The notes under the pieces are model-generated. The model was not told where the DNA came from. It did not search any database and was given only the letters and a program-made list of their open reading frames with translations. Source: Clostridia bacterium (GTDB lineage Bacteria > Bacillota > Clostridia > Oscillospirales > CAG-272). Taken from it: a stretch of DNA of 5,229 nt. Location of the stretch: NCBI GenBank assembly GCA_017453085.1, contig JAFTKV010000035.1, forward strand, positions 1-5,229, written 5' to 3'. Both the position numbers and the translations under genes were made by a program. Shown piece by piece: positions 1 through 5,124 of the stretch; position 1 is the first letter of the stretch, and each line of letters opens with the position of its first letter.

Positions 1-161
1 AGCACATCCGTGCGCAGGCCGTCTTCATCCGCCAGCGGATGATCCGGCTGGTACACGCCGCCGTAAATCTGGCGGTGGAAGTGCTCGATGAAATGACCGT
101 AGAGCATCGGGCTTCTGACGCCGATGACTCTGTCGGGGTTGAGATGAAGCTCCATTTTCAT
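1..161 (-). CDS. alpha-L-arabinofuranosidase, GH51 family (partial, N-terminus only)
   Basis: The 53 visible residues match the N-terminus of GH51 alpha-L-arabinofuranosidases, which remove terminal L-arabinose from arabinan and arabinoxylan fragments. The key segment is residues 21-37, YGHFIEHFHRQIYGGVY, followed by a PDHPLADEDGLRTDV-type stretch (39-53). Both lie at the start of the catalytic barrel in the family. The catalytic glutamates lie beyond the left edge and cannot be checked. No signal peptide is present, so the enzyme is probably cytoplasmic and acts on imported oligosaccharides. The start at 161 is chosen because AGGAG (172-168) precedes it by 6 bases; a second ATG at 155 would sit 12 bases away. 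The gene follows the xylA stop by 14 bases and is the third visible gene of the operon. Family assignment is confident; exact substrate is inference. Confidence 0.88.
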   Translation of the reverse strand, partial: MKMELHLNPDRVIGVRSPMLYGHFIEHFHRQIYGGVYQPDHPLADEDGLRTDV

Positions 162-175
162 AATATTCTCCTATA

Positions 176-1492
176 TTAGTTGAACAAAATTTGGTTCACA
201 ATGCTCTGCAGATATTCCTGTCTGCCGCTGCCGGGGAGTTTGGCATTGCCCAGCTCCTCTGCATAAGCCGCCAGCTCGGCAAGCGTAGCCTCGCCGCTGA
301 CGATCTTTGCGCCGATGCCGCTCTGATAGCCTGCATAGCGTTCTGCTACGAAGGCGTCGATTCTGCCGTCCTCGATGATGGCGGCAGCCTTGATCAGACC
401 CAGCGCGAAGGTGTCCATACCCAGAATGTAAGCGTGGAACAGATCCTCCATGGTATTGCTGGGACGGCGGTTCTTGGAGTCGAAGTTGAAGCCGCCGGTC
501 AGACCGCCCGCTTTGAGCACCTCGTACATACACATGGTGGCTTCATATACGTTGGAGGGAAACTCGTCGGTATCCCAGCCCAGCAGGAGGTCGCCCTGAT
601 TGGCGTCGATGGAGCCCAGCATTCCGTTGATCGCGGAGACGCGCAGATCGTGCTGGAAGGTGTGGCCTGCCAGAGTGGCGTGATTGGCTTCGATGTTCAT
701 CTTGAAATCCTTATCCAGACCGTACTGTCTGAGGAATCCGATGGCGGTAGCGGCATCAAAATCGTACTGATGCTTCATAGGTTCTTTGGGCTTGGGCTCG
801 ATGTAGAAATCGCCGGTAAAGCCGATGGAGCGGCCGTAGTCCACAGCCATGTGCATCAGCCGCGCGATGTTCTCCTGCTCCAGCTTCATATCGGTGTTCA
901 GCAGGGTTTCGTAGCCCTCACGGCCGCCCCAGAACACGTAGCCTCTGCCGCCCAGCTTGACGGTGAGCTCCAGCGCCTTCTTGATCTGCGCGGCGGCAAA
1001 GCAGAAGACCTCGGGAGAGTTGGTACTGCCCGCACCGTTCATAAAGCGAGGGTTGGAGAACATATTGGCAGTTCCCCACAGACACTTGATGCCGGTTTCC
1101 TGCATCTTCACCAGCATATAATCGGTGATCTCGTCCAGACGGCGGTTGGTTTCCTTGATGTCGTCGGCCTCGGGAACCAGGTCTACGTCGTGGAAGCAGA
1201 AATACTGCACGCCCAGCTTCTGCATAAATTCAAATCCGGCATCTACCTTGGCTTTGGCGTGCTCCATCGTGCCTTTTTCTGCGCCGAAGGATTTGTCGGC
1301 GGTGTCCCTGCCGAACATATCGGTACCTGCGGCACAAAGATTGTGCCACCAAGCCATTGCGAAGGGAAGGTGCTCCTTCATCGGTTTGCCGAGAATGATG
1401 CGATCGGCATCGTAATACTTGAATGCCAAGGGATTTTGGCTGTCCTTGCCCTCGTAGGGAATAACGGGGATGTTTGCAAACTGACTCATCAT
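176..1492 (-). CDS. xylA: xylose isomerase (class II)
   Basis: This 438-residue protein interconverts D-xylose and D-xylulose in the cytoplasm, the first step of bacterial xylose use. Its length matches class II enzymes (about 440). Catalytic and metal-site residues are in place: H101 and D104 in FCFHDVD, E232 and K234 in IEPKPKEP, E268 and H271 in NIEANHATLAGH, D296 in SIDANQGD, D307 and D309 in GWDTD, and D338 in FNFDSK. The loop before D338 reads AGGLTGGFNFD, one residue shorter than the usual AGG-x-x-x-GG-L-NFD pattern as I remember it; this may simply be a clade feature. The start at 1492 has TGAGG (1503-1499) 6 bases upstream; the next codon is also ATG (1489) and could serve. The ribosome binding site overlaps the xylB stop codon, which suggests translational coupling. 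An upstream extension of the frame to 1789 lies inside xylB and is not real. Confidence 0.97.
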   Translation of the reverse strand: MMSQFANIPVIPYEGKDSQNPLAFKYYDADRIILGKPMKEHLPFAMAWWHNLCAAGTDMFGRDTADKSFGAEKGTMEHAKAKVDAGFEFMQKLGVQYFCFHDVDLVPEADDIKETNRRLDEITDYMLVKMQETGIKCLWGTANMFSNPRFMNGAGSTNSPEVFCFAAAQIKKALELTVKLGGRGYVFWGGREGYETLLNTDMKLEQENIARLMHMAVDYGRSIGFTGDFYIEPKPKEPMKHQYDFDAATAIGFLRQYGLDKDFKMNIEANHATLAGHTFQHDLRVSAINGMLGSIDANQGDLLLGWDTDEFPSNVYEATMCMYEVLKAGGLTGGFNFDSKNRRPSNTMEDLFHAYILGMDTFALGLIKAAAIIEDGRIDAFVAERYAGYQSGIGAKIVSGEATLAELAAYAEELGNAKLPGSGRQEYLQSIVNQILFN

Positions 1493-1503
1493 AATATACC
1501 TCA
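1493..1503 (-). promoter_or_regulatory. xylA ribosome binding site overlapping the xylB stop codon
   Basis: The minus strand reads TGAGG at 1503-1499 followed by six bases and then ATG at 1492. The TGA is the xylB stop codon, so ribosomes ending xylB lie directly on the xylA start site. This sets the xylA start and points to coupled translation. Confidence 0.7.
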
Positions 1504-2979
1504 CTTTATTTTTTGAAATAATTCCTTCATGGAAGGATAGATTTCTTTGAATTTCGCATATTGCCAATCGTAACGGGAGGTTATCTTGGGATCGGGGGTG
1601 ATGAACTCTTTCAACTGCACGATTGCATCGGCAGCGTCCTTGGCCGTGGGATAAACGCCTGCTCCCACCATTGCCAGCATAGCGGCACCGTAGTCGGGAC
1701 CTTGCTCGGTTTTGGGGATGGTCAGGGTAAGATTCAAGACGCTTGCGATGATCGTCTGCCACAGCTTCGATTTGGCACCGCCGCCGCAAAGACCGCTGGT
1801 GTCAATTTGGATGCCTTGTGCCCGTGCGATCTCCAGACAATCCCGGATGGCAAAGGCAACGCCTTCCAGCACCGCCAGTACCATTTCCTCCCGACGGGTG
1901 TCCATCCGAAGCCCCACGAAGGTACCTCTTGCGTCGGTATCGTTGATGGGACTGCGCTCGCCCATCAGATAGGGAAGGAAGAAGACAGAATTCTGCCCCA
2001 GCTGATCCTCGGTGATGCCTGCTTGCTCGGCGGCATAGTCGTCGGTGCCCAGAATATCCTCGCAGAACCACTTGTTGCAGGAAGCGGCGGAGAGAATGCA
2101 ACCCATGAGATGATACCCACCGTCGGCGTGACAGAAGGAATGCAGGGCATTGTAAGGATCTACCGAGAAGGATTTTGAGGAGATGAAGATCGTCCCCGAC
2201 GTGCCCAGCGAGATATTGCACTTGCCCTCGCCCACCGTGCCCGTGCCGATGGCGGCGGCGGCGTTATCGCCTGCACCTGCTACCACGAGGGTGTGTTCCG
2301 AAAGCCCCAACAGCTCTGCCACCGATGGGGTGAGTTTGCCTACTACCTGATGGCTCTCGTACAGCGTGGGCATCTGCTCCTCTCGAAGATTGCAGATCTC
2401 CAGCATCTCCTTCGACCAAGCGCGGTTTTCCACGTCCAAGAGCAGCATTCCCGATGCGTCGGAGTAGTCGGTGCAGTGAACACCGGTCAGACGATAGCTC
2501 ACGTAGTCCTTGGGAAGCATGATCTTGCGGATCTTTGCGAAATTTTCGGGCTCATTTTCTTGCATCCATAGTAGCTTGGGCGCGGTAAAGCCTGCAAAGG
2601 CGATGTTGGCAGTGTGGGCGGACAGCGTTTCTTTGCCGATCTCGCTGTTCAGCCACGCGGTTTCTTTGTCGGTGCGTCCATCGTTCCACAAGATGGCAGG
2701 GCGGATCACCCGATCCTCGCTGTCCAGCGCAACCAGACCGTGCATCTGACCGCCAAGTCCGATGGCGGCAATCTCTGCGGGAGCGATTTTTTCGGTCAGC
2801 TCGCGCACGCCCGAGACGAAGGCATCCCACCAATCCTCGGGGCTTTGCTCGCTCCATCCGGGAGCGGGGAAGGACACGGGATAGCTGCGGGTCACCGTTT
2901 TGACAATGGTGCCGCTCTCGTCAAAGAGAAGCAGCTTGAGTGCCGACGTTCCCAGATCGGCTCCAATGAAATAGTTCAT
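1501..2979 (-). CDS. xylB: xylulokinase, FGGY carbohydrate kinase family
   Basis: This 492-residue kinase phosphorylates D-xylulose with ATP to give D-xylulose 5-phosphate, feeding the pentose phosphate pathway. The N-terminal actin-like fold begins GADLGTSALKLLLFD (6-20), the phosphate-binding loop, and GGQMHG (76-81) is a sugar-site motif typical of XylB. FGGY signature 1 is visible around FTAPKLLWMQEN (131-142) and signature 2 from G352 to E372 (GTFVGL, then LAVLE). The likely catalytic base is D238 in GAGDNAAAAIG, equivalent to D233 of E. coli XylB. SLGTSGT (257-263) and CGGGAKS (398-404) form the second ATP-binding part. The start at 2979 is chosen because GGAGG (2988-2984) sits 4 bases upstream; the ATG at 2991 has no such site. 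It is first in the operon, with xylA starting 8 bases after its stop. Xylulose specificity rests on the xylA neighbour and XylB-type motifs. Confidence 0.95.
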   Translation of the reverse strand: MNYFIGADLGTSALKLLLFDESGTIVKTVTRSYPVSFPAPGWSEQSPEDWWDAFVSGVRELTEKIAPAEIAAIGLGGQMHGLVALDSEDRVIRPAILWNDGRTDKETAWLNSEIGKETLSAHTANIAFAGFTAPKLLWMQENEPENFAKIRKIMLPKDYVSYRLTGVHCTDYSDASGMLLLDVENRAWSKEMLEICNLREEQMPTLYESHQVVGKLTPSVAELLGLSEHTLVVAGAGDNAAAAIGTGTVGEGKCNISLGTSGTIFISSKSFSVDPYNALHSFCHADGGYHLMGCILSAASCNKWFCEDILGTDDYAAEQAGITEDQLGQNSVFFLPYLMGERSPINDTDARGTFVGLRMDTRREEMVLAVLEGVAFAIRDCLEIARAQGIQIDTSGLCGGGAKSKLWQTIIASVLNLTLTIPKTEQGPDYGAAMLAMVGAGVYPTAKDAADAIVQLKEFITPDPKITSRYDWQYAKFKEIYPSMKELFQKIK

Positions 2980-3013
2980 ACGACCTCCCATGTCTTTTTT
3001 ATCAGTATACAAC

Positions 3014-3019
3014 ATTATA
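3014..3019 (-). promoter_or_regulatory. -10 box of the xylBA-GH51 operon promoter
   Basis: The minus strand carries a perfect TATAAT at 3019-3014. The hexamer 17 bases upstream is about CGTAAA, a poor -35, and there is no TGn extension. Transcription would start near 3007, leaving a leader of roughly 28 bases before xylB. A good -10 with a weak -35 is the usual form of an activator-dependent promoter and fits control by the divergent AraC-type protein. Confidence 0.5.
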
Positions 3020-3071
3020 CTTGACATTTCTCGCAATTTACGGTAGAATAAATAGACAATATTTGACTTTT
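3017..3071. promoter_or_regulatory. candidate operator: 13-base direct repeat spaced 42 bases
   Basis: ATACTTGACATTT (3017-3029) and ATATTTGACTTTT (3059-3071) match at 11 of 13 positions in the same orientation. They are 42 bases apart, about four helical turns. AraC-family proteins commonly bind same-oriented half-sites on one DNA face. The first copy overlaps both the xylB -10 and the regulator -35; the second lies between the regulator start point and its ribosome binding site. A copy midway is not convincing. The first copy contains a sigma-A -35, so chance similarity between TTGAC words is a real alternative. Confidence 0.35.
3021..3049 (+). promoter_or_regulatory. sigma-A promoter of the AraC-family regulator
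   Basis: TTGACA (3021-3026) is a perfect -35 and TAGAAT (3044-3049) is one mismatch from consensus, with a 17-base spacer. Transcription would begin near 3056, about 25 bases before the start codon. The -35 lies directly next to the xylB -10 on the other strand, so polymerase binding at the two promoters is probably mutually exclusive. Confidence 0.75.
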
Positions 3072-3080
3072 GGAGTAAAA

Positions 3081-3848
3081 ATGTTTTATCAGTACAATCA
3101 TTTGGGATCTCCCGATTATTTGAAGATCGAACAAAACAGCAATTTCAGCTTTCCGCCTCATTTGCACCAATGCTATGAGGTGATCGCCATTTTGGAGGGC
3201 GAGATGCGGGTGACGGTGGACGGTAAGTCCTTCCTGCTCAAAGAGCGGGATGCGCTGCTCATTTTCCCCAATCAGATTCACTCGCTGGAGTCGGAGTGCA
3301 GCCGTCACATCCTGTGCATCTTTACCCCCAAGATGGTGCAGGCATACCACACCAAGGTGGTGGATCAGATTCCCGAGAGCAACCGGTTTTGTCCCGATCC
3401 CTACCTTTTGGGGGCACTGGATGGGCTGGAAGGCGCATCCTCCATCGAAAAGAAGGGGATTTTGTATTCTCTGTGCGGTCAGTTTCACAAGGGGGCGCAG
3501 TACGTCCCCAAGCCGACCGACAATAAGAGCCTGCTGTATCAGATTTTCGCCTTCGTGGAGGAAAAGTTCGGCGAGGATTGCTCGCTCTCTGCGCTGGCCG
3601 GGCAGCTTGGCTACGATTACTCCTATCTGTCCCGCTTTTTCAAGCGGATCGTGGGGATCTCCTTCAACACCTACGTGAACCACTATCGACTCAGCCACGC
3701 CTGCTATCTGATGGAGAACTCCACGGCCTCCATCGTGCAGTGCGCCTACGAAAGCGGATACACCTCTCTGCGCAGCTTCAACCGCAATTTTAAGGAGCAG
3801 TTTGGGGTGACGCCGGCGCAGTATCGCAGGGATCTGACGGTGCGGTAA
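3081..3848 (+). CDS. AraC/XylS-family transcriptional regulator (likely pentose-responsive activator)
   Basis: This 255-residue protein has the standard two-part layout. Residues about 20-85 form a cupin sugar-sensing domain, with FPPHLHQCYEV (24-34, H27 and H29) and a beta-rich stretch through the FPNQIHSLE motif (62-70). Residues about 155-250 form the double helix-turn-helix DNA-binding domain: helix-turn-helix 1 around ALAGQLGYDYSYLSRFFKR (171-189), helix-turn-helix 2 around IVQCAYESGYTSLRSFNRNF (218-237), closing with the family hallmark FGVTPAQYRR (241-250). The start at 3081 follows GGAG (3072-3075) by 5 bases. A TTG at 3021 opens the same frame but is itself the -35 box, so it cannot be the start. 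It is divergent from xylB across 101 bases and probably activates the xyl operon while repressing itself. Ligand identity (xylose, arabinose or an oligosaccharide) is inferred from neighbours only. Confidence 0.93.
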   Translation: MFYQYNHLGSPDYLKIEQNSNFSFPPHLHQCYEVIAILEGEMRVTVDGKSFLLKERDALLIFPNQIHSLESECSRHILCIFTPKMVQAYHTKVVDQIPESNRFCPDPYLLGALDGLEGASSIEKKGILYSLCGQFHKGAQYVPKPTDNKSLLYQIFAFVEEKFGEDCSLSALAGQLGYDYSYLSRFFKRIVGISFNTYVNHYRLSHACYLMENSTASIVQCAYESGYTSLRSFNRNFKEQFGVTPAQYRRDLTVR

Positions 3849-3918
3849 AGCACGCCGACTTTCCCCTCACAAGTCCGCTCAAGTCCTGCCGTCCCTCTTA
3901 TCGAGGGAGTGCTTTCTT
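3847..3918 (+). terminator. probable terminator of the regulator gene, with a split 5' arm
   Basis: TCCCTC (3892-3897) and GAGGGA (3903-3908) form a 6-bp stem with loop TTATC. The 3' arm runs directly into GTGCTTT (3909-3915), and its 7-base complement AAAGCAC lies at 3847-3853, overlapping the stop codon. Joined, the arms would make a 13-bp stem followed by TTTCTT (3913-3918). About 38 bases (3854-3891) separate the two parts of the 5' arm. As it stands the hairpin is weak. Confidence 0.45.
3870..3889. repeat. two-unit 10-base tandem repeat (CAAGTCC core)
   Basis: CAAGTCCGCT (3870-3879) is followed directly by CAAGTCCTGC (3880-3889), sharing seven leading bases. It lies inside the segment that splits the terminator stem, which is itself bounded by GCCG at 3854-3857 and 3888-3891. 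Function is unknown and two short units can arise by chance. Confidence 0.35.
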
Positions 3919-4638
3919 AACGCTGGAGATCCTGCCGTGATTACTTTGGTATCTTCCGGTTCTGCGGTTTGACCTACAGCTTTGACGACGGCACCGGCTA
4001 TACCAGTGACGTACTGTGTACCGATCTGACCACTGCCGTGATCCGCCCCGAGCAAAGGGAGTGTATGCGCAGCGTATTTGCACCCGTGGGAATCGTCATC
4101 AACGATTGGAGCACCGGCGGCAAGGGCGGAACGACGAGAAGCGTTTCGGTCATCATTGTCAACGATCTGAACGAGGACGTTACCAAGACGGTTACGGTGA
4201 CGCTGTATAAGAATCATAAGGAATCGGAGCTTGAGAAGATCACCTCGGTGACCAAAACCATTTCCGCCAAGGCGATGGAGGTTACCAAGGCAACCGAATT
4301 CCTTCTGGAAATGCCTGCCGACGGTGGCAATTATACCATCGTGGCATCCTATGACGTTGAGGGCGAAAATCCCATCTGCAGTACCCGTTACGTCGTACTG
4401 TCCAAGGGAGAAGGTACGGTAATACCTCCCGAAGCCGAGGAGAATCCGCCTGTCACAGAGGAATATTCCTTCCTCTTCTACGGATATATGGATTTGGGTC
4501 GCAGCTATCGGCTTGGTAGTGGTTGCCGCAGTGGTAGCGGTCATCATCATTCGCCGCAAAAATAAAGCTTGCCTGAGCGACCGTACACTTTTGCATTTAA
4601 AAATTGTTTGGAGCACTCCTTCTGTAAGAGGGAGTGCT
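3903..4638. repeat. 11-base direct repeats (GAGGGAGTGCT) flanking the degraded gene
   Basis: GAGGGAGTGCT occurs at 3903-3913 and 4628-4638 in the same orientation, each as the 3' arm of a terminator-like hairpin. The degraded gene lies between them. They probably reflect a terminator sequence used repeatedly in this genome. Whether they took part in losing the gene's 5' end is speculation. Confidence 0.45.
3919..4565 (+). pseudogene. degraded 3' remnant of a large membrane-anchored surface protein, possibly a glycoside hydrolase
   Basis: The main frame (3969-4562) encodes an extracellular-type beta-sandwich region with the stretches SVFAPVGIVINDWSTGGKGG and SVSVIIVNDLNEDVTKTVTV. It resembles C-terminal beta-sandwich regions of GH2-like glycosidases, but I cannot assign a family firmly. 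There is no credible start codon or ribosome binding site. Upstream protein-like sequence (GDPAVITLVSSGSAV, 3925-3969) is in another frame and would join with one extra T in the TTT at 3968-3970. Near 4461-4476 the frame shifts again: the next frame gives STDIWIWVAAIGLVVVAAV, then VAVIIIRRKNK (about 4477-4566), a clear transmembrane helix with a basic stop-transfer tail. One base fewer in the pyrimidine run at 4467-4478 would join the parts, and one more A at 4558-4562 would restore the TAA at 4563. So the N-terminus is missing and three indels are implied. Some could be homopolymer sequencing errors; the missing 5' end could not. Confidence 0.7.
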
Positions 4639-4650
4639 CTCAAATTTCCT
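4611..4650 (+). terminator. strong stem-loop terminator after the degraded gene
   Basis: GAGCACTCC (4611-4619) pairs perfectly with GGAGTGCTC (4631-4639). Inner pairing extends the stem to 13 bp with one G-U pair and a GTA loop (4624-4626). The tail TCAAATTTCCTT is only moderately T-rich. It isolates sigK from upstream transcription. Its 3' arm shares the 11 bases GAGGGAGTGCT (4628-4638) with the terminator-like sequence at 3903-3913. Confidence 0.7.
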
Positions 4651-4663
4651 TAAACTATTGCAA

Positions 4664-4695
4664 TTGAACCCCTTTTTTGAAAGAATGGGGTTCAA
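4664..4695. repeat. hairpin with a perfect 9-bp stem, function unknown
   Basis: TTGAACCCC (4664-4672) and GGGGTTCAA (4687-4695) are perfect complements around a 14-base loop containing T6 and GAAAGAA, which can partly pair. No T-run follows on either strand, so it is not a standard terminator. It lies between the terminator and the candidate sigK promoter. The rest of this 223-base gap (4566-4788) shows no gene on either strand. Confidence 0.6.
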
Positions 4696-4730
4696 GCATC
4701 TTCTGCCGCAATCATTGTCAAGCAGCTTCG

Positions 4731-4760
4731 GGATAATACGAGCCTGACAGCACATATACT
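4731..4760 (+). promoter_or_regulatory. candidate sigma-E (mother-cell) promoter of sigK
   Basis: GGATAAT (4731-4737) and CATATACT (4753-4760) resemble the sigma-E -35 (tcATATt-like) and -10 (CATAcanT-like) elements, with a 15-base spacer close to the usual 14-15. Transcription would start near 4767, giving a leader of about 22 bases. In B. subtilis sigK is transcribed by sigma-E, which supports the call. Both motifs are short and AT-rich, so this rests partly on context. Confidence 0.45.
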
Positions 4761-4775
4761 GCCCTTAGAAAGAAG

Positions 4776-4785
4776 AAAGGGTGAT
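4776..4785 (+). promoter_or_regulatory. ribosome binding site of the sigK fragment
   Basis: AAAGGGTGAT (4776-4785) matches much of the 16S-complementary AAGGAGGTGAT sequence with one base missing, and lies 3 bases before the ATG at 4789 (5 bases counted from GGTG). It supports 4789 over the ATG at 4801. Confidence 0.6.
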
Positions 4786-4788
4786 AGT

Positions 4789-5124
4789 ATGCTGCTGTCC
4801 ATGATAACCAAAATGCTGGCGATCTTTCTGAAAGTAGATGAGCCGGCTCATTTTCCGCCGCCGCTGTCCTTAGAAGAAGAGCAAGAATGCTTCCGCTTAT
4901 GTCGTCAGGGAGACGAGGCGGCGAGAGAAAAACTGATCCTCCACAATCTTCGCTTGGTGGCTCATATCGTGAAAAAGTATTATATTACCAGCAAAAATCA
5001 GGAGGATTTGATCTCCATCGGCACCATCGGGCTCATCAAGGCGGTGGATTCCTTCGACTGCTCCAATGGGGCGAGATTTGCCACATATGCGGGGCGTTGT
5101 TTGCAGAATGCTATTCTAACATAG
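4789..5124 (+). CDS. sigK: RNA polymerase sporulation sigma factor sigma-K, N-terminal half (interrupted)
   Basis: The 111 residues match the N-terminal half of sigma-K, the late mother-cell sigma factor that drives coat and spore-release genes. FPPPLSLEEEQ (22-32) starts conserved region 1.2. ILHNLRLVAHIVKKY (50-64) is sigma-K-like; sigma-E usually reads RNLRLVVYIARKF here. DLISIGTIGLIKAV (73-86) is the sigma-70 signature in region 2. FATYAGRCLQNAIL (97-110) is the start of region 2.4 and aligns with the YAARCIENEIL stretch of B. subtilis sigma-K. The frame then ends, with the rest of region 2.4 and regions 3 and 4 missing (full length is about 230-240 residues), so this product cannot work alone. 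The first 18 residues are short and hydrophobic (LLSMITKMLAIFLKV), like a cleavable pro-sequence. No other frame continues the sigma homology, so this is not a simple frameshift. The break coincides with the skin insertion point of B. subtilis sigK. Confidence 0.88.
   Translation: MLLSMITKMLAIFLKVDEPAHFPPPLSLEEEQECFRLCRQGDEAAREKLILHNLRLVAHIVKKYYITSKNQEDLISIGTIGLIKAVDSFDCSNGARFATYAGRCLQNAILT
5105..5117. other. dyad at the sigK breakpoint, candidate attachment site of an intervening element
   Basis: AGAAT (5105-5109) and ATTCT (5113-5117) form a perfect inverted repeat around GCT, exactly where sigma-K homology ends. In B. subtilis the skin element interrupts sigK at the codons for the corresponding ENEIL residues. 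A small dyad at a crossover fits a serine recombinase site, but a 5-base arm is short and could be chance. Confidence 0.35.

Noticed and set aside
191..1516. 441-codon open frame on the plus strand opposite xylA
   Set aside because: It is antisense to a gene with complete xylose isomerase motifs, its translation has no recognisable domain, and it lacks a ribosome binding site.
1493..1789. Possible 99-residue N-terminal extension of XylA
   Set aside because: It lies wholly inside the xylB coding sequence in another frame, while the start at 1492 has its own ribosome binding site and gives the family's usual length.
2980..3036. Longer xylB starts, including the ATG at 2991
   Set aside because: No ribosome binding site precedes 2991, and starts further upstream would overlap the promoter; GGAGG lies before 2979.
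3024..3042. Catabolite-repression (cre) site in the divergent promoter region
   Set aside because: The only central CG there lacks the flanking TG...CA pattern of a cre site.
3021..3080. TTG at 3021 as start of the regulator
   Set aside because: This TTG is the first three bases of a perfect -35 box; the ATG at 3081 has GGAG 5 bases upstream and begins the conserved protein.
3015..3698. 227-codon minus-strand frame opposite the regulator
   Set aside because: It is antisense to a clear AraC-family gene, has no domain and no ribosome binding site.
3879..4643. 254-codon minus-strand frame across the degraded gene
   Set aside because: The translation is low in structure with Thr/Ala-rich filler, while the plus strand carries a beta-sandwich and a transmembrane anchor; it also runs through a terminator hairpin.
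4566..4656. Read-through of the transmembrane frame beyond RRKNK to the TAA at 4651
   Set aside because: The extra residues are encoded by the terminator hairpin and have no protein-like character; the TAA at 4563 is the more likely ancestral stop.
4715..4737. TTGTCA and GATAAT as a sigma-A promoter for sigK
   Set aside because: The spacer is only 11 bases, too short for a sigma-A promoter.
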